NCBI GenBank assembly: GCA_026008535.1
Contig: BRKX01000003.1
Coordinates: forward strand, 63,885,001-63,949,000
Reading direction: 5' to 3'
DNA from: Perilla frutescens
Lineage: Eukaryota > Streptophyta > Magnoliopsida > Lamiales > Lamiaceae
DNA: 64,000 nt
In this document: in pieces, positions 1-11,428 of the stretch
How positions within the stretch are numbered: the first letter of the stretch is position 1
Layout: the number at the start of each line of letters is the position of its first letter
Notes under the pieces: model-generated
What the model saw: only the letters and a program-made list of their open reading frames with translations
Database searches by the model: none
Told to the model about the DNA's origin: nothing
Translations under genes and position numbers: made by a program

Positions 1-3000
1 CAACTGAAAAGAAGGAGAACCTGACTGAAGACATCAATGATCAAATTCAGTCAGTTACCAGGTTGTTAGAAAAGCTGAAGAGAGTTCGGGATAAACAATC
101 AGTTTCCACCTCAAACTGATGAAATCCCAAAAGATGAGAGAACTCATCAACCAGCTGAACAATCAGCTGAACCGTTCAGAGGTGGAAATCGAAATCTAGG
201 AGAATGTTTTCACTGTCATAAACAAGGACACTACATATATGAATGTCCAGAACTTCCTGAAGACAAGAAAGCCAAAGTGAGGAGGAGCTTCTTCAAAAGG
301 AAAGCAATGGTTGCAAACTACGAGAATGCTGTGCTAGACGATTCAGACTATCTATCTGGAATTAATTCTGACGGCTACAGCTCAGATGATGAAGCACTAT
401 TTTGCCTCATGGCTGATAATGATGAAGAGGTTAGTATAGCTGATTCTCAAACCTCCTTCTATCATATTAATGAAGCAATTGTCTCTAGCAATGAACTTGA
501 TATGAAACTTATGATGCTAGAAGATCAATTAGCTTCAATATCCTGCTTGCATGTTGAATTGAAAGATGAAAATGATGAACTGAGAAATAAAGTTAGAAAA
601 CTAAGCATTGATCATGAAAGAATGCATTATCTTGAGTCCCAGTTTGTGGAATTTGAAAAGTTAAAATTAAGAACTGTCGATCTAGAAGCTGAGAATCAAA
701 AACTCAAGCAAGAGATCCATGATGGAGAAAAAGTAACTCTGAAGTTCAAAAAGGGATCTTAAACTCTAGATGAGATACTAAATTATCAGAGAACTGGAAC
801 CAGTAGCACAGGGCTAGGATATAGCAAGTTCACTGCCTTAGAGAAAGGAAAGGAAATTGTTCAACCTAGTGATAAAGGAATCCTAAAAGGATTCACCAGG
901 TCAACTCATGATCAGCTAGCTGAGCCAAATAAAGGCAAAGGAATATTGAGAAATCCTCAAACTCAGCCCAGACAATTCAGTCAGTTCTCCCAACCAAAAA
1001 CACTAGGTCAACTGAAGCCAAAATTCCAGCCAAGACCATCAGTTCATTCAAACCAATCCATTCATTCAAAGCTTTCAGTTTAACAGGGACTACCAGCTCA
1101 GCACAGAATGCCTTCAAGGCAAATTGATAGATCAGAAAATTTTAGAAGGAAAAACCAGTTTAGAACTCAAGCCTATTCTGCCAAGAAGTTTAATCAGAAC
1201 ACCTATAGGAGAGATCAAAGAAACTCGTTTCAACCCTATCATCACTATAACGAGTACCTGGATTCTAGAAATGAACCGAGAACTAATACAAAAGGGTTCA
1301 ATCCAGTAAACTGGAAACACACAAGGCATTGGCCTGATCGAAAGGCTCAAAGGTCTCGAGATAACAACATTTTAGTTGAATTGTTTTATCCTACTAACTA
1401 TCAGCGCAAGTACCATTCAACTGATTCAACTCAAAATAGAAGAGTTGAAAGAAAATCTAAACTGGTCAAGCGATCCAAATTAGTTGGATCACTAAATGAT
1501 AAAAAGTCAAAAGTTTGGCAAGTTTGGATTCCAAAAAGCTTAATGTATCAATAAGGAACCGATATAAAACGGGTCCCTAAATGCTAATCCTTGTTTTTGC
1601 AGGATAAGAGCATCCTATCTATGAAGAAAACCAAAGATATCTGGTATCTAGATAGCGGGTGCTCCAAGCACATGACCGGAGATAGAGAAGATCTCGATGG
1701 TTATGAAGAAATCAAAGGTCCACTTGTCACATTTGGAGACAACTCCAAGAGCCGAACCATTGGAGAAGGGTTCGTGGTCAAGGGAAAAGTTGTAGTAAAT
1801 GGAGTCTCCCATGTGGACGGACTAAAAAACAAACTACTCAGCATCAGCCAGTTGTGCGACAATGGCTACTCAGTTGACTTCACCAAAAACTCTTGCAACA
1901 TAAGAGACAAGTAAACTGGAGTAATTCTTCTCACTGGAATAAGGAGAGACAACATATATATTGTTGACTGGTCAACCGGCTACTCAGAAGCTTGCTTTCT
2001 TTCAAAGGGATCAACTGAAGTAAGTTGGCTATGGCATCGACGACTGAACCACCTCAACTTCAAAATAATCAACTACCTACCCAAGAAAGAGTTAGTTGAG
2101 AGGCTTCCCAAGGAGATATATAAGAAAACAGGTTTGTGTGGACCATGCCAAAAAGGGAAGCAAGTGAAGTCATCCTTCAAGAATAGGAGTCATCCACCAG
2201 GAACAACTGATTGCCTCCAACTGCTACATATGGATCTGTTTGGTCCAGTCAGACCACAGACCCCAAAAGGCAAAAGATTCACTCTTGTAGTAGTTGATGA
2301 TTTCTCAAGATATACGTGGGTGGAATTCTTGAGGAGCAAAGATGAAACTTACGACAAGCTAACGGCGCTGATCAGAAGGCTACAAACTGAAAAACAGAGA
2401 TCAGTTCAAAGGATTCGCTCCGATAATGGAACTGAATTTGTGAATCAGCAAATGATCAGTTTTCTCAACAAACTTGGAATCACTCATGAACACTCAGCTG
2501 CAAGGACTCCACAACAAAACGGTGTAGCTGAACGGCGAAACCTGACACTTAAAGAAGCAGCTCGAGCAATGATAGCTGATGCCAACATAGCTGAAGGTTA
2601 CTGGGTCGAAGTAGTTAATACAGTTTGTCACACTCAAAATCGAAGTGCCATTGTCATCCCACATGACAAAACACCCTATGAACTGTATAAGGGTCGTAAG
2701 CCTTCCATTTAATATTTTAAAGTATTTGGCTATAAATGTTATATTCACAACAATGTCAAGACTCAACTGAAAGCCTTCAGTGCTAAAGCTGATGAGGGAA
2801 TATTTCTTGGGTATAATTCACCTCACGCACAAGCTTACAGAGTGTTCAATAAACGAACTCTTGTTGTGAAAATAACATGTCATGTGGTATTTGATGAATT
2901 TGCTAATGAGTACAGGAACAAAAGAAACAATAGACACATCAGTTCAAGTACTACCTAGTGAAACTGAGAACTCGCAGGACTATGTGGACCACATTGTTCC

Positions 3001-3050
3001 AGAGCGGCTTGAGGTTTCACTAGAAGAAGGCGATAAAACTGGTACTAAAC
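1..3050 (+). pseudogene. Copia A copy 1 gag (C-terminal part), protease and integrase, degenerate
   Basis: The frame opens inside gag. A CX2CX4HX4C zinc knuckle (CFHCHKQGHYIYEC) lies at 205-246, followed by an acidic, coiled-coil-like stretch to 762. The protease signature WYLDSGCSKHMTG begins near 1642. The integrase zinc finger with its Cys pair (CGPCQKGK) is near 2140, and the catalytic core shows MDLFGP (about 2230), SDNGTEF (about 2420) and QQNGVAERRN (about 2512). Breaks include an extra base near 110 relative to copies 2 and 3, stops at 760-762, about 1552 and 1912, and a stop at 2710. The integrase domain ends where the Gypsy element was inserted. It cannot encode a working polyprotein. 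Confidence 0.88.
3046..3050. repeat. Target-site duplication, left copy (taaac)
   Basis: Five bases, taaac, directly precede the Gypsy LTR start TGATGTAACC and recur directly after the other LTR end at 11424-11428. The uninterrupted Copia sequence at 21753 onward shows one copy in the equivalent place. Confidence 0.95.
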
Positions 3051-4336
3051 TGATGTAACCCGGACAAATTATACAGGATATAAAAAATGCGCGGAAGACT
3101 TCTAGAATCGAACACGTCAACTTGGAAGGATTCAACCCTACTCTAAGACTCAAATATATCAAAAATAAGCTAACCTGAAGGAATAGAAACTCAAAAACAA
3201 TGATCGAACAAATCTAGACCTAAATATGATACCTAGACTACGACACAAAAACGGAACACAAATCCAACAAGAAAGGGCTATTTTGGGGTGAATAATATGG
3301 CTGGAAGATGATGGTATTTGGGACAAGATTTATGGGTTAAGAATGGCTAGGGAAGATAGGATATGATAATGGTTCGAAGGACTTACGGTCTAGGTGGAAA
3401 ACACGATGAATTGATGCCGAATGGAACCGAACCCTTGATGATCGACACACGATCAGGTCTTGATGGCTTGGGAGGGACATGAAAATTGGTGAAGGATGTA
3501 GGACATCGTTTGATGAAGGTCAAAGGTGGTAGTGTTGACAATCGCAACCCGATTAATCCCCGGCTTATCTTGTATGATGAAAATGAATCTCTAAGTTGTT
3601 CTTCGTAGTGAGTTTACCCTAATTCCTCGTGTGAATTAGAACGTTCCCTTGATGTAAGACTCAAAGTTTGCTAGGCTTCAAGAATGATAATTTTCAAGGA
3701 AAACAATCAAAAGCTTTAAACGGTTGAGACACAAATTGAATGCAAAAGCAATTTGAATCAATAATGTCTAAAATATCAAAGTAACATGGTTCCCCTATTT
3801 ATAGGGCTCATTAAGCACGAAAATAATGAATAAAAAGGCCTAAAAAACTGGTCCAAACAGGATCTCTAACTATACTATAGAAATATCTAAACTAGAATTC
3901 TATTCAAGGTAGGAAATTGCCTTAAATACAATTCTAGTCAAACCTATGATATTATGAACGAAAATTACACTTATAAATTAATTAAAAACTGATCTAAACT
4001 ATAGTCTAAATTAATTAAATAAATACTATAGTCTAGATAAAAATCAACCCCTTAATTAAATTAAATCAAGGGCGAAAACAGCTCCATGCACAAATGCACT
4101 TCTTCTTGCTCTCTTGTTCAACTCTTCAAGTTATATTCTCCATGGTATGATCTTGATCTTCATTAGTTAATAAATTAACTAAAGTATGGCTGTACTTTGC
4201 ATCTTCTAATTCCTCAAACTTCTTGCGAATCATCACTTGGAAATAACCTTGTAATTTCTTCGCTCGAAGTCGCATCATTGGACCTTTGAATTGCAGCTCG
4301 GGTTCAAGGCTTTCAATGCCTTGCATGGCTTCATCA
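3051..4336 (-). repeat. Gypsy 3' LTR (element orientation)
   Basis: 1286 bp, starting TGATGTAACCCGG and ending GGCTTCATCA on the + strand, the same length as the partner at 10138-11423. It adjoins the polypurine tract, which makes it the 3' LTR of a minus-strand element. The integrase frame runs about 70 codons into it before stopping at 4126. A TATA-like 'cctatttatag' occurs near 3794 on the + strand. It is AT-rich from 3700 to 4080. Confidence 0.93.
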
Positions 4337-5625
4337 TTCCCCCCCTGCTGAAGAGAATTCGTCCTCGAATTTGGATCTTCGTCTTGATCGAACTCATCTG
4401 CAACAAACGGAGATAAATCAGCAACATTGAAAGTTGAAGAACATTTATACTTACCGGGAAGATCAATGCGGTAGGCATTGTCATTTACACGACTCAGAAT
4501 TGTGAAAGGACCATCTCCACGTGGTGACAACTTGGACTTTCTCATATTTGGAAACCGTCCAGGACTCAGATGAATCCAAACGCGATCTCCAGGCTGAAAT
4601 ATCACTTGCTTGCGTCGCACGTTTCTGGAGTCGGCCGTGTGCTTTCCTTTGTTCTCAATGCGAGTACGCACTCTCTCATGCATCTCCTTAACTTGCTCAG
4701 CTCTTCTCAAACCTTTAACACTTGTTAGATGCTCAACAGGTAAAGGTAACAAATCAGTCGGTGTTAACGGATTAAATCCATAAACAACCTCAAAAGGAGA
4801 CATATTAGTAGGAGAATGTACCACACGATTATATGCAAATTCAGCGTAAGGTAAACACTCTTCCCAAGACTTCAGATTATTTTTAATTAAAGACCTAAGT
4901 AGTGTGCCTAAAGTGCGATTCACAACCTCAGTTTGACCATCGGTATGTGGATGACATGCAGTAGAAAACAATAGTTTAGTCCCTAATTTTCCCCACAAAA
5001 CTCGCCAAAAGTGTGCTAAAAACTTGGAATCCCTATCACTAACAACAATTTTAGGAATACCATGCAATCTAACTACATGCATAAAGAACAGGTTTGCAAT
5101 ATGCACAGCATCATCAATTTTTCTAGATGCAATGAAATGCGCCATTTTAGAAAAACGATCAACAACCACAAAAACAGAATCCTTACCCGATCTAGACCTA
5201 GGTAAAGCCGAGATAAAATCCATAGACAAATAAATCCAAGGTGAACTAGGGGCGGGTAGAGGCGTGTATAAACCAAATGGATGTGAAGTAGACTTAGACT
5301 TATGGCAAGTAACACATCTACTACACACATGTTCAACATCTCTTCTCATATGCGGCCAATAAAAATGCTCATGCAGCATGCTTAATATTTTATTCACACC
5401 AAAGTGACCCATTAAACCTCCCGCATGTGATTCTAACACAAGTAGCTCACGCATAGAACAACTAGGAATGCATAACTGCGAACCATGAAATAAAAATCCA
5501 TCAAGCACGAAAAACCCATCAAAAGACTTAGACTTTTTCGAACACTCATCAAAAATCGAAGCAAAGAATGGATCACATGCATACAAACTCTTAATCGACT
5601 CAAAACTAAGCATTCTAGCATGCAT
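4126..5625 (-). pseudogene. Gypsy integrase portion of pol (499 codons open)
   Basis: Integrase that inserts element cDNA into host DNA. The N-terminal zinc finger is visible (H, H, then CSRCVTCHKSK). The catalytic core shows MDFISALPR, VSDRDSKF and DGQTEVVNRTLG, giving the D-D-E triad. A GPF-type C-terminal module follows (DGPFTILSRVNDNAYRIDLPG, then FNVADLSPF). No chromodomain is recognisable. The stretch itself is uninterrupted, but it is cut off from the upstream frame by stops at 5626-5628 and 5635-5637. The last 70 or so codons lie inside the LTR, so tail and LTR evolve together. I class it as part of a broken polyprotein. Confidence 0.9.
4337..4351 (-). other. Gypsy polypurine tract
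   Basis: On the minus strand this reads CAGCAGGGGGGGAA and directly abuts the 3' LTR start TGATGAAGCC. A purine run at exactly this place is the expected plus-strand primer for reverse transcription. Confidence 0.85.
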
Positions 5626-5634
5626 TTAATTCAG

Positions 5635-7149
5635 CTACGTGTACCGTCTAGATAGAGCATCGGCTACGACGTTTTCTTCTCCTTTCTTGTATTTGATGAT
5701 GTACAGGAATGACTCGATGAACTCGACCCATCTCGCATGCCTCTTGTTCAGATTTTGCTGCCCTTTCAAATGCTTTAAGCTCTCATGGTCCATGTGAATC
5801 ACGAACTCCTTTGGCCACAGATAATGCTGCCACGTCTCCAATGATCTCTTCAATGCGTACAACTCTTTGTCATAGGTAGAATAACGCAGGGCTGCACCAT
5901 TTAATTTCTCACTGAAGTAGGCAACTGGACGCCGTTCCTGCATCAAAACAGCACCAATACCTATCCCGAAGGCATCACATTCAATCTCAAAAACCTTATG
6001 AAAATCAGGTAAACAAAAAATAGGTGCATGACATAAAAGATGCTTTAAACGTGTAAATGCTTCATGCTGTGCTTTACCCCACTCAAACTTACGATCCTTC
6101 TTACTTAGCTCAGTAAGAGGCGCGACAATGCTAGAGAAATCGCGCACAAAGCGACAATAAAATCCGGCAAGGCCGTGAAAGGATCGAACATCTGTGGCTG
6201 ACTTGGGCGTTGGCCATTCTTCAATCACTTTGATTTTAGAACGGTCAACCTCAATACCACGTACACTCACAACAAAGCCAAGAAATACAACCTCATCTAA
6301 ACAAAAAGTGCATTTAGACAGATTTCCATACAACTTGGCTGATCTCAGAATATCAAAAACACGCCTAAGATGTGCTAGGTGCACCTGTGCATTGTGACTG
6401 TAAATCAGGATATCATCAAAGTACACAACTACAAATTTCCTAATCACATCACGCAAAACATGGTTCATTAATCTCATAAAAGTGCTCGGTGCATTAGTGA
6501 GACCAAAAGGCATAACTAACCACTCATATAAACCATGCTTAGTCTTAAAAGCTGTTTTCCACTCATCCCCTTCATGCATTCTAACTTGAAAATAACCAGA
6601 ACGTAAATCAAATTTGGAAAAGACTTTAGAACCGGATAATTTATCAAGCATATCATCTAATCTAGTGATAGGGAATCGATACTTCACTGTTATTTTGTTG
6701 ATGGCATGGTAGTCCATGCACATTCTTCACTCGTTGTTCTTCTTCGGCACTAGAATGACTGGAACTGCGCAGGGACTCATCGACTCTCGAATCTGCTTCT
6801 TCTCAAGCAACTCTTTCACTTGTCTATTGATTTCCTTGGTCTCTTCTGGGGACGTCCGGTATGCTGGTCGATTTGGCAAGACGGCGTCGGGTTGGAAATC
6901 AATCTGGTGCTCGATCCCACGAACTGGAGGTAATCCACTTGGAATCTCTTCCGGCAACACATCCGCGAACTCCTCCATAAGTGGCTGCACAACACTAGGC
7001 AAAGAAACATCATTAATAGCACTGCTCTTATAAGATAGAAGAACAAAAGGTAAACCTGCTTTTAATGCTTTTTCTGCGCCTTTCACTGAAATAAATAGGC
7101 TGCGGTTTTGATTTTTCTTTGCAGCTGATCCAGATGAAATCCCATGCAC
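5635..7149 (-). pseudogene. Gypsy reverse transcriptase and RNase H
   Basis: Reverse transcriptase plus RNase H of the Gypsy polyprotein. Reverse transcriptase motifs in order: AVPVILVPKK, MCMDYHAINK, FSKFDLRSGY, MPFGLTNAPSTF and the catalytic YFDDILIY. RNase H shows ECDAFGIGIGAVL, a STYDKELYAL block, HMDHESLKHL and a closing VVADALSRR. One in-frame TGA at 6727-6729 sits before RMCMDYH, where family members have Trp, so a G-to-A change (TGG to TGA) is the simplest cause. Another stop (TAG) closes the segment at 5635-5637. Catalytic residues look intact between the stops. Confidence 0.9.
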
Positions 7150-7221
7150 AAGGGAATCATTGGAGGACAGTTTAGGGGCTGAAGAAGTAGGAGTGGCGGC
7201 CTTCTTGGGGGCCTCAGTCGA

Positions 7222-7950
7222 TTAGGTGCCATTGACGGTAATCCGGGCTGCGGCGGCGGCCTCTTTTGCTCTCTCAGCTCTAAACCTCTCTTGCATAATT
7301 CTCTGATCCTCTGCAATGGCTTTAGGGGACAGCGGCTTTAGTGTAGTAGTCCATCCATCTCTCTTCATGATGTACGTGTTTGCAAAGCCATCATGCATCG
7401 TCTGTCTGTCAAACTGCCATGGTCTACCTAACAATATGTGTGCTGCATCCATAGGAATAATATCGCAAACAATAAAGTCAGAAAATCGACCAATAGAAAA
7501 TGAGATACTTACCTGAGCCGTTACTTTGATCTCTTCTCGATCCGTAAGCCACTGCAACTTGTATGGCTTCGGATGCTTGATGGTGGTTAGCGCTAATTTT
7601 TCAACTGCATACTGGCTCATGGCGTTGATCACACTTCCACTGTCTATTATCATTGAGCAGGTCTGGTCTTTGATAGTAACACGTGTGAAAAAAATGTTCT
7701 CACGTTGATCCGGCTGCTCTTCTTCACGATTGATGCTCAGACTGCGTATAGACACAAGACTAACATGAGGAAGCTCAGGTTCCTCTTCATCTGAGTCGAC
7801 TGGAGGTGTCTCTGGCTCCTTCTTGGCGTCAACTGCGGGCTGGTCCTCATCCTCACTGGCTGACTCGATCTCATTCTGTTCAGTAATGAACAGAACACGC
7901 CGGTTCAGACACTGGTTCTGAAAGTGGCCCCAACCTTGGCACTTATGGCA
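7222..7950 (-). pseudogene. Gypsy zinc knuckle and aspartic protease segment
   Basis: Same frame as gag and pol. It opens with the gag zinc knuckle CHKCQGWGHFQNQC at 7909-7950 and passes through an acidic linker (near 7760-7880). It then reaches a retropepsin-like domain with SMIIDSGSVINAMS, whose D-S-G is the active-site triplet, and a downstream ILLGRPWQFD, the usual flap-end motif of this family. A TAA at 7222-7224 separates it from reverse transcriptase; a CAA-to-TAA change would explain it. Immediately upstream a TAG (7951-7953) splits the knuckle from the rest of gag. Confidence 0.85.
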
Positions 7951-9254
7951 CTAGATGTCTCTAGCTCGGTTCTGGTTGGCACTAGGTGCTGGACTGGGTG
8001 GATTGGGCCGTGTATAGGCTGGCCTGGACAGTGGTGCTGGTGTAGACTCGGGTCTACGACTGGGCTGTGGTGTAGAACGATCGAAACGCCGCTCGGGCGG
8101 TCCGGGCTGACCTTGGGGTTGAGTAGGCTCAGTAGAAGGGGTAGAAGATGATGTGGAATTTGTACCTTTGTTCCATGGGGGTCGAACAGGGGCTGAAGTC
8201 TGATGGGGACGACGGCGGCCTTCTCTAAGCTCTTTTTCCACAATCGAGGCGTACTGCACCATCCTTTCAATGCTGGTGAAGTCCTTGAGCTCAACTTCAC
8301 ATGCAATGTTGGGGTTCATTCCTTCAATGTACCGAATGATGGTAGCATTTAAGGAATCCTCTTTCCCAACTCGGTTCAAGGCAGTTTCGAGCTCTTTGTG
8401 GTATTCTTCGATCGAGCGGGTGCCTTATTTGATCCGGTTGAGCTTCTTCTCAAGCTCTCTCTCATAGTGGACTGGAATGAAGCGTCCACGTAAGAATCCT
8501 TTCATCTCTTCTCAGTTATCAATGGGTGGATTTCGATTTCTGCGCCTTTTTTCCTGTTGCATCTGCCACCAAGTGGCTGCGTAGCCTTTAAACTCCAGAC
8601 ATGCTAATTGCACCTTTTTGGCTTCTATGAAGTCATAGCATGTGACAATCTTCTCTACCTTACGTTCCCAATCTAGGTAGATATTGGGATCGTGAAGGCC
8701 TTCAAACTCCGAAATGCTTGTTTTGATGTTGTTCAACAGGCTGTCGGGATCTGCACGTCGGGGTGCTTGTCTGTAGGGTAGACGTGGTCGGTCATGTCTC
8801 TGATATGGATCATACTCAGCCTCTAACTCATCTGCATAGGAACCATAGTCTTCTTCAGCATCACAATCATAATGATCGTTAAACTGCACTTGAGGTTGGC
8901 GGCGCTGAGCTTGTGGTGCCCAAGCATCGCCCTGGCTGGCTCGGCTACATGAACTTATGGCTGACGAGCTACTTTAGGTTAATTGGCTGCTTCAAGTTGA
9001 TGGCCTGCTCCTTCTGGTTGGACAAGTTATCCTTGAACTGGTAGTGGTACAGGAATTCGAGCAGCAATAAGCTCGAGCTGTGCTATCATTTTGGCCAACG
9101 AACTATCTAGCTTATGCTCCAGCTCTTGATGGTGGTACTGGGCATCCCATGGTTGTGGCATCAATGAAGCCGCGTCTATGTGAGAACTAGATGAAGCGGG
9201 TGCCTTATCATGTGTTTTGTTATACCCGTCTCTGGATTCCATGTGTACCTGCAA
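7951..9254 (-). pseudogene. Gypsy gag (capsid part)
   Basis: Structural protein region. The N-terminal segment (9254-9027) is in another frame from the rest, so a frameshift lies between 9027 and 8889. The 8889-8512 segment carries the capsid-type block (ISEFEGLHDPNIYLDWERKV, then WWQMQQEKRRR). The 8379-7951 segment ends in a Pro/Ser/Arg-rich linker before the zinc knuckle. In-frame stops at 8512-8514 (TGA, position of an expected Trp), 8425-8427 (TAA) and 7951-7953 (TAG) break it. All fit single C-to-T or G-to-A changes. Confidence 0.82.
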
Positions 9255-10118
9255 GCAATGAACAAACGTGAAAGGAAAACAGGGTGTAGGACCTCACAAT
9301 TCCTCACAATCACTCGTGTTTTCTCTTTGTATTTTTACCCCTCGTGTATGCTCTCAAGTATGTAGTGGTGCTCGTGTGGTAGGTGTATGTATGGTGGTGT
9401 TAATCGACTCTTCCGTTGCTTGAGATCGGCTTCTCTCGAACTTCTGGGGGCGATTTCACCTTGAAGCTGATGGAATTTGGCCAAAAAAGGCCTTTTGACA
9501 CAGCAAAGCAGTGAGTTTGGTTCGTCTCGTCGAGACATTTCCGGAATGGATGGTGGAGAAAAATCGAAGCTCGGGAGTAGAAATAGTAGGGAGAAGATGG
9601 AAAACCGGAAAACCGGGTGTGTTAGGGTAAAAGGAAGGAAAGGAAGGAAAGAAATGAAGAAAGAAGGAAAGAAAAGGATTTGGATATGTGTACCACTAGT
9701 GTGACATAATCTAAATACCTTAATTACACTAGACTCTAAATGGAAGCTACCAACTTAAAATGCAACTCAAATGGAAATTACCAACTAAAGAACTATACTA
9801 TAAGGAAAGTTTCCAAAACTATAATAAAGCTCACAAGGGAGTTACCAACTATGACTAGACTAAAAGGAAAGAACTAGAAATAAAATCAAACTCAAAAGGT
9901 AATTCAAAAGTCAAATTGGATTTTCTTCCTTTTTTTTCGGATTTTCTCTCTTTTTTTTATTCGATTTTTTTTTTATTCGGTCTCTTTTTCTTCTTTTTTT
10001 TTTACCGTAACCTTTTTTTTCAATGAACACTAACTATTACAACTCGATAGACACGTCAACTGACACGTAAGTAATAAATAGACACGTAGGATTGAACCAC
10101 GACCAGCAGAGCTGACGT
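9255..10118 (-). other. Gypsy 5' leader (untranslated)
   Basis: Non-coding stretch between primer-binding site and gag in element orientation. On the + strand, 9905-10020 is almost pure pyrimidine, so the leader RNA would carry a long purine-rich tract. No conserved ORF seen. Confidence 0.7.
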
Positions 10119-10131
10119 GGCTCTGATGCCA
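10119..10131 (-). other. Gypsy primer-binding site (initiator Met tRNA type)
   Basis: The minus strand reads TGGCATCAGAGCC, six bases inside the 5' LTR. It differs by one base from the usual plant initiator-Met tRNA complement TGGTATCAGAGCC. Confidence 0.8.
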
Positions 10132-10137
10132 AATTAA

Positions 10138-11423
10138 TGATGTAACCCGGACAAATTGTACAGGATACAAAAAACGCGCGGAAGACTTCTAGAATCGAAT
10201 ACGTCAACTTGGAAGGATTCAACCCTACTCTAAGACTCAAATATATAAAAAATAAGCTGACCTGAAGGAATAGAAACTCAAAAACAATGATCGAACGAAT
10301 CTAGACCTAAATACGATACCTAGACTACGACACAAAAACGGAACACAAATCCAACAAGAAAGGGCTGTTTTGGGGCGAATAATATGGCTGGAAGATGATG
10401 GTATTTGGGACAAGATTTATGGGTTAAGAATGGCTAGGGAAGATAGGATATGATAATGGTTCGAAGGACTTACGGTCTAGGTGGAAAACACGATGAATTG
10501 ATGCCGAATGGAACCGAACCCTTGATGATCGACACACGATCAGGTCTTGATGGCTTGGGAGGGACACGAACGTTGGTGAAGAATGTAGGACTTCGTTTGA
10601 TGAAGGTCGAAGGTGGTAGTGTTGAGAATCGCAACCCGATTAATCCCCGGCGTATCTTGTACGACGAAAATGAATCTCTAAGTTGTTCTTCATAGCGACT
10701 TCACCCTAATTCCTCATGTGAATTAGAACGTTCCCTTGATGTAAGACTCAAAGTTTGATAGGCTTCAAGAATGATAATTTTCAAGGAAAACAATCAAAAG
10801 CTTTAAACGGTTGAGACACAAATTGAATGCAAAAGCAATTTTAATCAATAATGTCTAAAATATTAAAGTAACATGGTTCCCCTATTTATAGGGCTCATTA
10901 AGAACGAAAATAATGAATAAAAAGGCCTAAAAAACTAGTCCAAACAGGATCTCTAACTATACTATAGAAATACCTAAACTAGAATTCTATTCAAGGTAGG
11001 AAATTGCCTTAAATACAATTCTAGTCAAACCTATGATATTATGAACGAAAATTACACTTATAAATTAATTAAAAACTGATCTAAACTATAGTCTAAATTA
11101 ATTAAATAAATACTATAGTCTAGATAAAAATCAACCCCTTAATTAAATTAAATCAAGGGCGAAAACAGCTCCATGCACAAATGCACTTCTTCTTGCTCTC
11201 TTCTTCAACTCTTCAAGTTATATTCTCCATGGTATGATCTTGATCTTCATTAGTTAATAAATTAACTAAAGTATGGCTGCACTTTACATCTTCTAATTTC
11301 TCAAACTTCTTGCGAATCATCACTTGGAAATAATCTTGTAATTTTTTCGCTCGAAGTCACGTCATTGGACCTTTGAATTGCAGCTCGGGTTCAAGGCCTT
11401 CAATGCCTTGCATGGCTTCATCA
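10138..11423 (-). repeat. Gypsy 5' LTR (element orientation)
   Basis: 1286 bp and colinear with 3051-4336. It starts TGATGTAACCCGG and ends CTTCATCA on the + strand, followed by the TSD. The primer-binding site next to its 10138 edge identifies it as the 5' LTR. Differences from the other LTR are mostly transitions (for example atacag/gtacag near the start and tataaa/tacaaa). Confidence 0.93.
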
Positions 11424-11428
11424 TAAAC
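11424..11428. repeat. Target-site duplication, right copy (taaac)
   Basis: Matches 3046-3050 exactly. Directly after it the Copia sequence resumes (cagttgagaacaat). Confidence 0.95.

Larger units (their letters stand above)
3051..11423 (-). mobile_element. Complete Ty3/Gypsy LTR retrotransposon, 8.4 kb, minus strand
   Basis: Full-length element bounded by two 1286-bp LTRs (TGATG...CATCA) with a 5-bp TSD. In element orientation (minus strand) the order is 5' LTR, primer-binding site, leader, gag, protease, reverse transcriptase, RNase H, integrase, polypurine tract, 3' LTR, which is the Gypsy order. A hand comparison of the first 250 bp of the LTRs gives about ten differences, almost all transitions, so the insertion is moderately young. 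I see no chromodomain after integrase, so I leave the lineage open. From 8889 down to 4126 gag-pol stays in one frame, broken only by stop codons. Confidence 0.95.

Noticed and set aside
7316..7708. Plus-strand ORFs inside the Gypsy protease region
   Set aside because: They lie opposite the protease with its DSG motif; shadows.
10450..10695. 81-codon + strand ORF in the Gypsy LTR
   Set aside because: The partner LTR (near 3363-3610) has the same stretch broken by a stop. Not conserved between the two LTRs, so not a gene.
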